A DNA stretch of 64,000 nt from Larimichthys crocea. Taxonomy: Eukaryota; Chordata; Actinopteri; Sciaenidae. The notes beneath the pieces are model-generated. The model was not told where the DNA came from. It saw only the letters and a program-made list of their open reading frames with translations, and did no database searches. The DNA is taken from the NCBI RefSeq assembly GCF_000972845.2, contig NW_020853550.1, positions 1,146,501 to 1,210,500 of the forward strand. Direction: 5' to 3'. Positions 14,553 through 28,710 of this stretch are shown here, in pieces. The position numbers were made by a program, and so were the translations under genes. Numbering within the stretch: position 1 is the stretch's first letter; each line of letters opens with the position of its first letter.

Positions 14553-14690
14553 CTAAGACAGCTCCACGGCGCAGAGCTTAAGCATCTGTATCTGGATGCC
14601 ATCTGGCTGTGGGGTCTTTCCTGATCTGCACTTGCTCAGCTGCCAGCAAATATCTCCCTCCTTACAGTGATGAGTAAGTACATGGCTCCT
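14553..14690 (-). pseudogene. Possible LINE reverse-transcriptase fragment (xPDGI motif)
   Basis: The minus strand reads EGDICWQLSKCRSGKTPQPD, then GIQIQMLKLCAVELS. This resembles the start of the fish LINE RT domain, where KAPGPDGI is followed by xxxLKxCAxEL. The Gly before PDGI is changed to Gln and the frame does not continue on either side. It could be chance, though the spacing of PDGI and LKLCA is as expected. Confidence 0.4.
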
Positions 14691-17600
14691 CGATATTCTT
14701 TTGGTTAATAGTGTGAAAGCATATATGTAGAAGGAATCCATTACCTGATTTGGAATGTGCTGGATTTTTTTAACTTATAAAGTGTGGAACCAGAGAGACA
14801 TTATAGTAATCCTCACGTTGCATGGGCCCTAAGTGTGGTCTCCTTGTGGCGTGCTCTCAGGATGCATCATATGTGATCCAGAGCCCTGCTGAGGCCCCTG
14901 GGAGCTGAGGCTGCGGGCAGTCTGCAGGATTTCACTGGAAACGCAGCTAACTCCATCTGTCTCAGCAGCTAATCAGTGTCCCACAACTTCCTGCACTCTC
15001 TGCAGACTGAGTGCTTCCCTTTCTTCAGTTTCCAGTTGAAAGCAGTACAGGAAGTCTGTAGGGGCTTTTCGAGCAGAGGTACTATTGTCCTGAAAAATGC
15101 CTTTTTCCACCCAAAGACATCATGACAACATACAGGCCACCTGCAAATCTTTATTCAGCTCAAACTTTATAGATGTTAAACCTTTATTTCTGTTATAGGA
15201 GAGGTTGGGATGCATCAGAGAAGAAGTGTGCAACAAAGAGAAGTCCATACCTGAGAGGATACACTACAGTCTGACAAAAATGCTTAAAGCGTTCATTTTC
15301 AGAACAAAGCACATGCTTTCCCTTTTGATCACCCTCTTAGAGGTAGGTTCAGGCATCAGCACAGACTTTGATAACTTCAATAACTTGTAAAGTGAGTGTC
15401 CAGCCAATGTATAGAAAGGGATTTTTTAGAAATGGCAGGAACAACAGGGTACAACTGCTGTTTTTTGAGGTTTCACTGCAGGGACCGTGTGGCAGCAAAG
15501 TCAGGATCACACCAGTTCTGTTGATGAATCCTTCGTTCATTCTCATATGGGAGGTAGAATGAAGATTTGTGTCTATGTATAAGGACAGGAACGGCAGGGA
15601 ACTCATTTTCGTTTCTTGAAAATCCTACACATTTTTTCTTCATTAATATATCACTGTGAAGTAATCACCACAGACATTACAAAGAAAAGACCTCCTGACC
15701 TTTTTGTCTTCGGAAACAGTAGCCCCAATCAGCTGCTGAACGCAGCTTTCATTTAGTCTAATTTTAGTTTTAGTAAACTGAAACAGAAAGAAAATAATGG
15801 TACAATGAGAAGGAGATGGACTGTTTGACAGAAGACAGGAAACCCTTTAAAAAGAGTGACCTAATGGGCCAAAGCAGCTTTTCACATTTTTGTCAGTAGC
15901 TCTCCAATTTTGTAATAAAACATTTCAAACAATATTTTAAGCAATTCATATGACTCCATGTTTTTATTACATAAACAATGGATGCACTACACCCTTTGCA
16001 CTAACCAAAGTAATTGGCAGTCTGGCAACAGATGTGCACTTTAATCCTCCAACTGGCAGAGACTGGTATTTATTGAGGTGAATAAAAAGAGACTGTCCTC
16101 ACAGGAAATGACAGCATCAGTTGTTTCAGCAAATGGCAACAACAGAACAACATGTTTCTAAGACAAAGACCTCTAGTGGCCAGAGGAATTATTATTTTGC
16201 ACTGGGCTGAAGTAGTTGTGGGCTCAGCAAAGTATCTTTTGTAGATGGGGAGAAGAAAATGTTAATAGTGGATAATGGAGCAATATGGCAAACATGTTTA
16301 TACCTGTTCTAAGTGGTGGGAGATGTGGGAAAAGAAAAATGACAACAACATGCAGACACATGATTTCTTGGTATGCACCCATAGCGCTGTTCGCGGTCGG
16401 TCTTAACACTTCGACGATGAGGGCACGCTGATGTTGGTTTCTTTTAACCGTGACCACAATTGTTCCCAAACATTAACCAAGTAGTTATTTCAACCCAAAA
16501 TATAATTCTTTCCTAATCATGACCAAGTTGTTTTAGGGTCTAAACCTAACCAAACCATAGCAGAAGACACATCAGAAAACACACACGTGTTGTTCTGGAG
16601 GTCACTTACAAACAGAGAATTCTGTTGAATTTATAAGGTCAGTGAAATGGAGTCAGAAGTAAAGAAGCAATTAAAGATCCTCATCGTTCACCAACCCTCA
16701 GTCAGCGCATTAACATTTTGAGTCGGTTCAGTTCATACCCACTTCTGATTAAAATCCTTGATAAATTCAATTAATCCTCTGATAGTGAGCATGCGTTGTG
16801 CTGCAAAGGTGAAACAACATAAAATCCTGAGCCCTGCTCCAGCTCATTTGAAAGTCCTGACATGGCTTGAATTCAGCTCAGACTCTTTCACTCTGGTTTT
16901 TCTGTTTTGTCTTGCCAGAATTCCTGAGATGGAAGTTGTGAAACAGCGGCTGAATGAGACTCCAGACAGCACCATCTGGATGTGTTTCCATCACTGAATC
17001 GAAAAAGGCTAACTGTAAGAATAACATCCCAAATTTGAAATGAGTTCATATTTTTTTCCCTTTCATACCAGTATATGAATCAATCAAAGTAAAGTACTGG
17101 AGGTGTTAGAGCAGAAGTTCAGCTACAGTCTGGATGCAGGTGAAGATGAAAGTGGAACTTACAGGAGTGTCTGCCTTGTAGAAGAACCTTGAAGAACAAT
17201 CTGTCCGTGTTATCAATTAAGGACTGTTGCCCAGAAATAACAAGAAAAATCCACTCTGTAAGATTACACTACATAAATATGAGATAAACTCCACTTCCCT
17301 CCACACTGAGATGATATATTAATACAGATTTTGCTTTTTCATTGAAAAATCTATTTATACTATTGATCAATGCAAAATCATGACATAAAAAGGACCTCTA
17401 GCTATACAAGCTTCTCTGCAGAATCAAGCAGTTTACCAGTGAGGGAGCATTTGGAGCACAGAGAAAATTCAATAAGCTCTGCCTTGTTATGAAAGATATA
17501 TTGTTTCCCTAATTATTCGCTGCTAATTGACTGTGGCAGCTTGGATGTGGACAGCGGTTTTTCTAATTGTTCGTGGTGGTTTCAGAGACTTCCCTGACAG

Positions 17601-18104
17601 CTTTGTCTGAAGTGGATGAATAAAAATGCCTGGCTCCTGTCCGAGGCCCACCAGCAGGCTGATCAAATGAGAACTAGAACAAGATTTCTTTGCTGTCTAC
17701 ACAGCGAGAGCAGCCGGTTCTCCAGAGGAACACTTTTAACGGGTCAGATAATCAACCTCTGAGTTTCCAAACACCCTCCCCACCTTCCTTTACATGAACA
17801 ATGATACTCTCACTTGGCTACATAGATATTCATGTAAACAACCTTCAGAACATCATTCTATAATGGCCCAGTTATAATGATAAGACTCCGAATGTGTAGC
17901 CTTGTTTCAGACCCTCTTCTCTGATTTGTTCAGTGTTTGGTAAGTCTAGTGTTGTGTGTGAGAACTGATGTGATGATTGTTGAAGCCAAGATTGAGGGTG
18001 TCATATTACTGCAGAGTTAACAACAATAAGCTAGCTAGTAATCTATAGATTCATTTTAATGTCTGGAAAAATGTGAGCTCCTCTAAGCAACCACTACTGA
18101 AGTC

Positions 18105-18680
18105 TCATTCAGTCACTCACGAGCTACACAAAACAAAATTACACCACCCATCGGCCACGAGTCGCAAACTCCATGGCTGGGAAATGAAGCCACTGCTAAA
18201 GTGCTAAAAACTGCAATTACTCGAGAGGCCACTAGAGGCTGGCTGCAGAAGTGAGTCAGTCTCCATAAGCACCAGTATTAAAATGTCCAACTTCACAGCA
18301 GAAATAAACATGTTTACATCCTGGTACAAAAAACTGTTTTGGTCTCTGTAGCTAATTTCCCCGTTCATGACAACTGTACTGAGGGTGAATTTATATACAG
18401 CTCACCTGTTCAGATTATATTAAGGCTTAAAGTTATACATAATTAAGAGCCTTTAATTGACAGGTGAGTGCTCTTACAGATGGCTTATTCAAGCAACAAG
18501 GTGTCATTCGGCCCACCTCAGGTCCTCCATCTTTGCTGATATTTAGATTAGTCAGCGGGAGAAGCAGTACAGCCAACATGGTGGTGGCCAGGGTTGCATA
18601 TTTTCGGCTTCAAAATGGCGCCTCAGAAACCTGTGGTTGACATCACTCATACTCAGTCCATTCTTTATACTGTGATTGGT
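18105..18680 (+). repeat. Dispersed teleost repeat, about 575 bp
   Basis: Contains AGGCCACTAGAGGCTGGCTG, CAGCAGAAATAAACATGTTT, TTTTGGTCTCTGTAGCTAAT and CTCAGTCCATTCTTTATACT, blocks that I recognise as recurring together in percomorph genomes. It is non-coding. The exact family and ends are not established here. Confidence 0.55.
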
Positions 18681-21104
18681 CCACCCCCAAAACAGAAACC
18701 AGCTACTACTACTACATCATGCTTTCCCCAGAATTCCTGATATGAACAAAAATATTTAAAACTTTGAGCAAAGTAATTTACTTTCTTACCAGAGTTAGAC
18801 GAGAACATGCGTATCATTTTCACCACCTAGCATAGCTAAGTTACAATATGTAGCCACCTTTCATCACCTGGTTGTCTTTTGAATGCGGCTAATTTGCAAA
18901 ATACAACATAAAAAAGCTGTTTCCAGTCTTTGTGCTAAGGATAAAGCTAATATGCTAGGAGCCTTCTCATTTAATCCGCATACATGGATGTTAATAATGT
19001 TGAGCTTCTCTTCTACTTCTCAGTGAGACAGCATGGCAACAAATCTCACAAAAGGTTGGAGCATTCCTCTGAGTCAAATATAAAGTGTTTCCTGAGCAGC
19101 AGTTAGTGTTCTGGCCAAAGAAAGCTGGACTCAACACTGTCTCGTGGCTTTTTATGCTTTGGTATAAAATCATCACATGAAACCCATTACAGGATTACTC
19201 AGTACTGAAGGTGAGATTTTTCAGACACATCTCACGGCTATTTGGAGATATACATGTGCACATTCAGATTCACAGATAACATTATTACAGCAAAACACCC
19301 AATCATCACTTTCTCCAGACACTGAAAGACTGCAGTGTGTCTTGGCGCGATAAGTCCACAGCTTGATTGATTATTGTTCGGTTTGCATCCAGGCAGAGGG
19401 CCATGTCTCTGCGGCTGTTGGTGGATTGAAGGATGAAAGTGCAGTCTGGAGCCCTGTGTGGTCCCGCAGCTCTCAAGGCCCCCACTCTGGCAGCGTCCTC
19501 CTGCCTTGAATACACCTACATACATCTTCCTGAAATTTGCCTTTTATTATGTGAAAAAAATGGTGGGGATGAATAACTTGAAACAGCATCCGTGCACAAA
19601 GGATTCGATTTTGGATTTTGGAAATGGGTTGAAGTGCAGAAAGTAAAGCAATATATTCTCTGTAAGTTGTCTCTCCTTAATTTGTAGCCCTGAAAAGCGG
19701 GCCACTTACTGTGCATCAGTGCCAATAATCACAGTAAGGGATCGCAGAATGTTTGGATATAACTCCTGACTTTTACAGCATCATCTGAGCTCTAAAGAAA
19801 AATTATTCTCCAGCTATGAACCAGACTCCAGGGAGAAAAGAGATAACATCCCATGAACAGCTCTCTCTTTTCACTCATGCTCGGTGTAAAGCAAGCATAA
19901 ACTGTGAAAGCACTAGCTGATAGTCTATATTGCAGTGTACTTTGCCCCAGGCTGCATGAGCACGGATTCTATGGGTGCTTGGGAATTCAGGTATCCACAG
20001 GCAACAACCACAGAACATACTGGGTTCAACTTTCAGTCCTGAATGTGACTAAGCTGCCGAATTAATAATAAAGGTTCGGCTTGTCTGTAAAAGCTTTAAT
20101 ATTTGGAACAGCTTTACACTTAAAAAAATAATGACTGGAAGTCAAGTTGAACTAGCAGCTCTTGTCAGCACAGTCATTGACCAACTTCATGTGATTTAAA
20201 CTTAATGCGACATAACTTTGTGCTCTGGGTACGATCTTCTGCGAAAAGTACGTAACGCTTTACAACACTAGGTCAAACATCACCAACTGTTTGACTGACC
20301 GATCCTGGTGAAACTGGATCATATTTTATGGAGAAAATGTTTTCTGCTTTTCCCTCTGATGTCCTCCGGCTGCTCCACCTCAACTCTCTGTGAGTTTCTG
20401 GATGGACAGTAAACTTTTGCAAAATGTAGTTGCTGTTAGGTAAGACTAGCTCAGTTTGTTAGCCGGACTGCACAAACTGTGAGAGCACTATGGGGAGCGT
20501 TAGTGCTTGTACCACGGGCATTTTGGACGACTGGGAAGAAGAGGAGGTTTTTTAGCTTTTACTGAAGTAACTACAACTGTATTTCGACTGTCAGCAGACT
20601 CTAATTTCACTCGTTGCACACATGATACAATGCATGGGCCTGCGGTAACATGTAAATCTACACAAATTAGCCGGTGTTCAGGAAATGTTTATGTGTTGCT
20701 TGGCTACAATGCAGTCCCAGTCCACTTGTGGAACTATTTGTGTCGGAAGAACAAAATAAGTGATGAAATAAACAACTGTGATTAGGTCATAGATTTAGAT
20801 ATAGATATTACAGTATATTAATAATTTCACAGAGTAATGTAGAGCACTGTCTGCGTTCATAGCAGTGCTGAATCCACAACTGAACCCAAAAAATGTTGAA
20901 TGTCAGAAGAATAAAGAATTAAAGAATTACTCTTTGGTAATTACAAAGATGATTTCAGACAGAGGAGCACATGAGCTTGTGTTGCGACAAAAAAAAACAA
21001 TAGGTATCATCATCAGGTCCAAATTTACCTGCATCCAATACAATATACGCAAACACCTTCCAAACAAATGACAGTGCTATCAGCCTCGGCTGTGCTTTGT
21101 GTTT

Positions 21105-21240
21105 AGTGTTAATTAGCTAATGTTAGCATACTGATGTTTGCATTTAGCTCAAAGTGCCACTCACACCTAAGTAGTGTACCTACATAATTACAGCTTCACA
21201 GAGCTGCTGGAATGGCTGTTAATACGTCCATGATAAAAAC
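21105..21240 (-). mobile_element. Fragment of the same MITE-like family
   Basis: Read on the minus strand it has CCATTCCAGCAGCTCTGTGA, then GGCACTTTGAGCTAAATGCA and ATCAGTATGCTAACATTAGC, which is the 5' portion of the element. Confidence 0.5.
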
Positions 21241-24200
21241 ATCCTGGACAGCCTCCAAACACCTCAGCCTCTACTTGGTAGAGAGGATTGTTGCTGTTTT
21301 TTTTAAATCATTGTGACTAACGTGAACATTCCTGATGGTTTCATATGATATTTTGCATTCAGACAGCTGCTCCAGCATCAACAAAAATACTCACATTTCA
21401 ACAAGCAGCAGAACTTTCAAAGTGTTGTGTTATTTTCACATCACATTTTGGTGCAGTGAAAGTGTGATTTACAATGTAAATGCTGTCTCATGTATTTGTG
21501 AAAGAGCTGTTTATCTCAGTCAGCCACTAAAATAATAAATGCAGCTCCTATGCTGGGGTCCTGCTGATTTTCTTTATGCAAACCTTCTCCTACAGAAATG
21601 TCTGCTCTATTTAAAGACAGCTCCAGGTCAACCTCACCTACCCCAAAGCCCTCTGAGATAGCCAAGAGCAGTCTGAAACCATCTTCAGCCATATGGCACA
21701 TTCATCTACATGACAGCCCGACATCATCCAAAGAGCCAAAGACAACAGTGTTTTTCCCTCTGTGCTCACACACATAACTGCTGCGGTTAGACTTCCCTTT
21801 TTATTCCTGTGCATGTTTTTGTTTGTCTAGTTTTGAAAAATCTCTCTGATGGTTCCACCAAACACAGAATGGGAAGTCTATTCAGAGAAAGTGTGTTTAA
21901 TGATCACTTTTAACAAATGGGGGTCAAAGGACTCCGGTTAAAAAGGGAGCAGGCTTAATAGCTATGTAGTGTTTGTGTTGCAGGGATGTAATCCATTATT
22001 CATACATCCTGTCTGTTGCTTTCCGCAGGTCAGAACACTCACATACCTGAAAGATAAGAAGTCTAATTTTCATGTCTCTCCTCCAAAGTATTTAACATAA
22101 TGAGAAGGCCTGTCTCATTCCAGCCAGTGTGCAGCTATACATATACTCTTCATTGGGCCACCTGCTGGTTAAGATTCAGAATTGCAACTTGAAGAAATTA
22201 ATAATTCATGGACATCTGTAAGGTGGGAAATTTTCAGAGCAAACCAAACAGCCACTCAAAGCATCAACAAACGACAAACACAGCTGCCATCTTCGCTCTT
22301 TTGGCTCGGCATCATGAATCACAGTACAGCAACAAATGTGCAGACTCCAATCTTTGCAACGGGAGCCATATGTTCAAAACGAGATAAGATATGAGAAGAC
22401 AAAGGGTGACTTATCCCGAGGGGAGATCGGCAAAATGTCCCACACATCTATGATCTGCTGTGTGTGTTGTCAATACTGCCATGCACCGCTGACTGTGAGA
22501 AAGCAGCTCGACAGTGAAATAGAACAGGCGAGGGTGTGGTGAGTTTTTTTTACACATAACCGTGGCTGTTGCCAGTATCTTAAAAATTGAGGTCATGAGC
22601 CCAAATTCCCCCAGTAAACCCCCCCACACCCCGAAGAAGGAGATTCTGGACAAATAATCTGTGAAATCCTCTGATTATTTTTGACATTTTCTCCTAAATG
22701 TTCAGTTAATCTCAGTAAATTTGCTGTTCTAGCATGATGGTCAGTGGTTCTCAAGCTGTCGGGCGGGTCCCACTGGTTTGGCATAGAGCCACTACAGGGG
22801 CGGTGAGGGAGGGTTACCAGGAGAAAATGGAGTGAACAACATATGATTTATGTTGAGAAAATAAACAAGAGTTTGTTGCTGATGTTGTTGTGCCGACCTT
22901 GATTTTACTGAAATTCAACTTGGATCTTTTTTTATTAGTTTAATAGTTTCCTTTCATTGTTAATGATTGGAAAAAAAAAATGTGGGGTGGTGCTGTGAAC
23001 CTTTTTTCACCTCTCCCACTTGAGAAATACTGTTTTGTGATATTTCAACTTTCATTTAATTGACTACTGTGGCGCAGAGAAAATGGTCAAATTTAAAGGC
23101 CCTGAAAAACAATTTTCTAAATCTGCTTCTTGCTATGAGGAATGTGGTCCTATAAACACATTTCAGCTGAAGGTTCAACAGCTTTGTCCATTTCACATGA
23201 GAGATTTCTATATTTTCTTTTGTCTCTGGGCTGATCTGTTTGGTTTGAAGCATTTTAGTTGGAAAAATGTACCAATCAGCAATATTATATTTTCTTTTCT
23301 TACAGAAATACAGCTTTCAATGATTACTTCCATTTTGCTGTAAAGTCAGCATCAGTAACTCAACGTGTTTCAATAAAAGTCATCGCCCAGTAGGTATAAG
23401 GCATAAAAAGTTAATACCATAGACGTTGGAGGTTTCTGAAGAATCATTGTGAAGATCAGTGTGGTGGCTCTGGCTGACACTATGTTAGCAGTCCTGTCTC
23501 TGCATCCTGGCTAGTTCAAAAATCTGCAAAGACGTGCATCGTGGGTGCAGCTGAGGCGGGCTGAATGACCCCTGGTTACTGAAATACTGCAAATAACATT
23601 CAGGGTACCCATGGTGTCTGTAGTCCAGTTAGCTCGCCAGAGAAATAATGTGATCACAAAGATTTTTGACAGCTGCTGCAGGACCCTCCTGAAGCTGAGT
23701 GCTTCCTTGGAGAGGAGGTTCCTAAACTCAAGCAGTGTTTCCCTGTAAGCCTAGGAGGCATCATGAGGTGGGAGGAAGAGCCCCTTTGGTGGTGCACAAG
23801 AAAAATATATGTTTTTACACTACCCACTGATAGACTCGCTGTGCTTTCATACAAAGAGATGATTCACTTAATGTCTTTGAAGGTTGCTGCTAAGTCCGTC
23901 TGATTATATTCAAACCCACTGGGAGTAAAACACAAAATGATACCGAGCTGTGTGTAGGCAGCCTTCTTGCAACACGTATCTGACAAGGTGAATGAAACAA
24001 CTTAATATTCCCACTGCATTGCAGGGGAGAAATTGCATAATCTATCATACATTAGGTTGTAAACAAATACCACTGTGAGGCATTCGCTGAATTTGAGGAA
24101 AACTGTGAGAAAAAAAAACCCTGTTAGTCTCTCCAGGAGGTCTGTCTGCCACAAATATGTCAGTGTCACTGTGCTCAGTGCTCATAGACATCAGAATCTC

Positions 24201-24734
24201 ACAGAAGCACTTACAGTAAAGAGCGGAGCGGGGTTCTATTTGTTTATATCTTAGATTTTGCTGCCACACGTTATGTGAGAGCTGTGAAAACATGGAACTA
24301 GCCTGTCACAAGTGAGAACAAATACTATTAACTCAAAATCCAATATTTCCCATTCAGAATCTGAATTTGTGTACTGCTGGATGGAGTTGGACTTGTCCTA
24401 AACCCTGCCTCTCGCCCAAAAATCAGCTGAGGTGGGCTTCAGCCCCGCTGTGACCCTGATGAGGATGAGCAGTTACAGATAATGGATGAATGTCTTAAAT
24501 GTCATTTGCCAGTGCTGTGAGTGTTTACAAATTAAATTCTGTTCAGAGATATATCAAAATCCAAACTAACAACCTGGGTAGACCAGTGGACCAGCACTGG
24601 TGCTTAAATGTGACTTTTTGTAATTTGGGAATCAACATTTTGTTTTTATTTTGTTACAAACTTATTTTACCCCAAACCACTGTGATTCGCTCAAAGTTCA
24701 ACCTGGTTGAACTGTGCAGTGCTTCCATTGTCGC

Positions 24735-24735
<1 letters not shown>

Positions 24736-24796
<61 letters not shown>
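24736..24796 (+). repeat. (TG)30 microsatellite
   Basis: Uninterrupted TG dinucleotides ending at TATGTCTCTATG. Confidence 0.95.
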
Positions 24797-24799
<3 letters not shown>

Positions 24800-25332
24800 C
24801 TCTATGTATAGTATGTATGTTTCTCAGCAAGCTTTATTTTCAAAGTCTGTCGGGACGCTGCATATTAATTGTTGCTAACTTCTGTGTCTTCGTTTGAAGC
24901 CAAGGGCCTCGAGTTGAACATTTACATGGCAACTTTTCTGTTCCCATTTTATCAGCCTCTGGCACTGACAGACAACTTTCCCATCCTTAATCCTGAATAT
25001 AAAATCCAGATTGGCTCAGTGGTTTTTTCAACTACAGAGAGAGCTGTCAACCACACGTACTGGAATCACTGCAACAATCAGAGATGTTGGCAGGAATTTA
25101 CAGATTTGAAACCAGGCTAGAACTGAGCTGATTTACCCCCAAACATGCTGTTGTCTTAGATGTGGTGTGGATGTGGTGGTATGGAGTGCTGGACACCAAC
25201 TGGCTTTGTGAGTTAAAAATGGGTACACCATTAAGCCTCGGTATGGAATACCTACAGTTGAAAAGATGCATTTGTTCCCACATCTGAACATCAATGTCAA
25301 CACCCTACAAGTAGTGCAACTACAACTACTTG

Positions 25333-25638
25333 GCGGCACTAGCTCAGTCCATAGAGACATGTCTTGGGAACCAGAGGTTGGCCCGTTCAAGTCCAGCATG
25401 GACCCAAAATATGGAGGGTGGACTGGTAGCTGGGCACTGCCGTGGTGCCCTTGAGCAAGGCACCCTCCCCAACTGCTCGCAGGGCACCGGTCTGGCTGGC
25501 TGCCATCACTCCACCATCTCTCTCCACATTTGCATGTCTATGAGCCTTGTACTGTATGTGTGTTTGGGGTTAAAAATGCAATTTAGTGAAAAAAGAATTT
25601 CCTTGTTGAGGGGATTAATAAAGTATATCTTCTTCTAA
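25333..25638 (+). mobile_element. tRNA-derived SINE, second family
   Basis: The head GGCACTAGCTCAGTCCATAG resembles a tRNA A-box. A B-box-like GTTCAAGTCC is at 25385-25394. The body has CCCTTGAGCAAGGCACC, and the 3' tail ends TTAATAAAGTATATCTTC. The tail resembles the 3' ends of fish LINEs that such SINEs borrow for retrotransposition. Confidence 0.8.
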
Positions 25639-26974
25639 GTAGCTTACAAATGTGTTACTTAACAAGAAGCAGAGCCATGATGATCTTTACTGAGAATGTA
25701 AAATCACTTGCATCCTCAGTGCTTCGCCCACTTTGACAAAACTGTCAGAGACAAAAATTCATCTTCACATTAGTTCTAAGTCTGGCTAGATGCTGTAGTC
25801 TTCCCCACTAAAACACTGGCACCAACTGTCAAAACAATACAAAAACTACTTACAACTGAGTAATTCCACGTTCACCACAATTACCACTTATCAGAGACAG
25901 GAGGGCCATGTTGAGAGAGCCTAGGCGGCTGGTTTAATTCCTGCTTAGGTGGTCGAGTGGGCCTGACACTTTGAATCTCCGCCCACATCACTCTGACATA
26001 TTCAGCTTGACCACGAACCAAAAACTTGAAGTTCTACCAGCGTTTAGTCAAAGTCTGGCCAATAACCATGAAAAACAATTGATGCAAAAATTGTTCTCAC
26101 TTATTTTGTAACCATTCCAGAAAAGATCTTTGATCTCCAGCTTCATTGTCTGCAGTCATTAGAACTACTTAGTGAAAGTATCTTTGAAGAAGAGGACTTT
26201 GTTATATGAGGCCTGAGGCGGAACAAGCGCTTCACAAATCAGGCACCGAGTCAACACCATCAGCTCTGTGTTTTTTTTAAGTATCACATTTCTGTGTGAC
26301 TGGCAAGGTCAGCACATGTGGATTGGAAAACAATGAGAAGCACTGACAACAGTATCATGACTTCCCGGATGATGGATAGGCATAAACAACTCTGCTTTGA
26401 AACAGTTTGCCAGTGAATACATTTCCCATGCAGCCTTGGAATTAGACACAAATTCAGACCTCACATTATGCTACGCGTGCCAGTAATTGCTGACTTAGTT
26501 TAAACACCTGAGCAAACTCTAATACGACTGTCTGATCAAATTTCCATCTAGATTACATCGCATCCCCGTTCTCTGGGGTTTGGCCCATTTACTCTGACAG
26601 CGAAGCCAGAAGCCCACAGTGTCACATGTTGTTCAGTAATGGTCTTTTTAATGATGTTGCTGAGATCTTTAAGCTGGTAGATTCCATTGAATTGTGAAGC
26701 CTTTTGCCTATTGATTTGACAGTGTTTATATAGGGAGAAAATTTTCCACCATCGCCCATAACCAGAGGAGATCTGTGGTTGTATTCTATTAAAACCATCT
26801 AAGACTGAGACTGGAAGTAACCTTTGAGAATCAGTCTGGAGTTTTAAGGATGGATTTACAGACTGTGCTGTGAAAGAAATAAGCTTCTGTTGTGTTGTGT
26901 CTGGCCAATCTTAAAGGGCAGCAATTTAGTGTTCCACATCCATGTTGGCGGCTCACTCAAGAGCCAGACTGAAA

Positions 26975-27275
26975 CAGGACTAAGTGTGTACCGCATGCTA
27001 ACATTAGTATGGCAGCATGCTCACAATGACAATGCTAACACAGTGTTTACCATACCATCTGAGAACATTTGCTAATTTTCACTAAAGACAAAGTGCAGCT
27101 GAGGCTGTTCAGAATGTAATTAGTTTTACTGTCAGAGTTATTACATATCATCATGAGGTAGTGGTGGGTGTCAAAATTCAATCCAGCCAATAGTTTTTGA
27201 GATATTTGGTGGTGGAACAACCAATCACCATCGATAGAGCTGTGCTGCCAGCATAACTGAAATGATATGCTGACT
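26975..27275 (+). mobile_element. Second copy of the same MITE-like family
   Basis: Shares GCTCACAATGACAATGCTAA, AAGTGCAGCTGAGGCTG, a ccAATAGTTTTTGAGATATT block and the 3' end GAGCTGTGCTGCCAGCAT with the copy at 27812-28175 or with the family pattern. The two lie only about 550 bp apart in the same orientation. Confidence 0.55.
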
Positions 27276-27811
27276 TTAAGGTCCGAGTATGGATCAAGCT
27301 TTTAAAAAACACTGGATACTACATTTCCCATAATGCAATAATAGGGTTTTTCATTCGACCCTCGCTGCCTTCTAGTGGTGTGTTCAAGAAACCACTCAAA
27401 GAGTGCCTTGGTGCAAATCCATCTGCCCAAACTCCACGAAGAAGCAGTTGACACACCTTTTCCTGTAGATTTCAACACATACCTGAATGAAAGTGCCGCG
27501 CAATAAAATGTATTATGACGTGTGTTAGCTCACGCATTGTTTTCCTCCTCAATTATGTTTATATATGCAAGCCTGCTCTGTGGAGAGTTCAGTTGTGTGA
27601 AGACCTGCCAAAGAAAGTTCAGTTTGTCATGGTCAGCCATGTTTTCTGTTGAGGTTTGGCATTGTTCACCTGGAATGCTGAAAGTCGTAAATTTCAGCTG
27701 GGAAATTCCGACCTCCAGCTTTGACTAGAACGCAGCAGCATTATTCCCCACCTTTCTTAAACTAACACCAATTTATCATGGAAGCTTTCTGTTAACAAGA
27801 TCAAGAGCTGA

Positions 27812-28175
27812 CAGCCATGCTAGCAGCTCTGTGAGGCTCAACAAGTTCACAATAAAAATGGTTACCATGGTGTTATGTTTACCATGTTACTTTAGCATGT
27901 TGATGCTGATGGGAATGGCATTCGTTTTGCAGTTATGTGCTCATGAACTGCACTAAATTCCATGACATTCTTACTATCTAACAAAACCACAAATCTCAAC
28001 CTCATAGTAGCGTTAAAGGAAAAGTCAGTAGGATATATCATCTGAGGAACATGAATGTCAGTACAAAATGTATTAATATGGATAGTTTTTCAGATCTGGG
28101 CCAAAGCAGTGGACAAGCAGTTCAACATTGCCATAGCCGTGCTGCTGGATGCGTGTGTCTTAGCGGACATAACCT
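27812..28175 (+). mobile_element. MITE-like element with AGCCATGCTAGCAGC terminal repeats
   Basis: Begins CAGCCATGCTAGCAGCTCTG and ends with the diverged complement GCCGTGCTGCTGGATGCGTG. In between are blocks I recognise from an abundant percomorph family: TTTACCATGTTACTTTAGCA, GATGCTGATGGGAATGGCAT, GAACATGAATGTCAGTACAA and GGGCCAAAGCAGTGGACAAG. It is non-coding and non-autonomous. The class assignment rests on the inverted ends. Confidence 0.6.
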
Positions 28176-28678
28176 TGATAACATCATTAGAGCTGTTTTT
28201 AAAGAGAAACTTTAGAAAGTTCTTTCCAGAAAACATTATACAACTGTTTTCACAAGCTGACTCCTCGTGACACTCAAACTGAACTTTATGTGGCCCTTTA
28301 ATCTAGCCAAAGACCATAAAACTCTCATTATCACAGTCCCCTGTGAAAGTAAAACATATTGAGCAGAGCTTTCATTAACTTGTTCTAATGCTGTTTTCAC
28401 ACCTGTGCTGTTGAGGGCTGCTGATAGTGGAGTGTTTATACCTCACTTGGGTTGCTTCGTCTGGAGAGGTGAAAACATCCCGATCGAAGAAGCCAGACAG
28501 CGAGCGCTCCACAGTCTCGGCCTGCGTCCAGCTGAACCCTAGAGCAGTTCATTTGAGGTAAGACAGCATCCAGGAGTCAGGCAAACTGCCAGGGAATCAT
28601 GTTTAATGAAGCTTACTGCAAGGTTTTCTTTGTCCCACTGCCACAGTACCTGGTCTGCATGAAATCATGTCATGGTGG

Positions 28679-28710
28679 GTTCTGTCTGTCTGTCTGTCTG
28701 TCTGTCTGTC
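28679..28710 (+). repeat. (TCTG)8 microsatellite
   Basis: Tetranucleotide TCTG repeats ending at TCAGTCACTCGG. Confidence 0.95.

Noticed and set aside
24499..24897. 132-residue open frame with a (CV)n core
   Set aside because: Product of the TG microsatellite.
25340..25400. tRNA gene
   Set aside because: Same reasoning: B-box inside a longer SINE with a LINE-like tail.
27318..27340. ZNF143-type promoter motif CTACATTTCCCATAATGCA
   Set aside because: The match is good, but the motif sits beside a MITE-like copy and is common in fish repeats; no nearby start site or gene supports a promoter.
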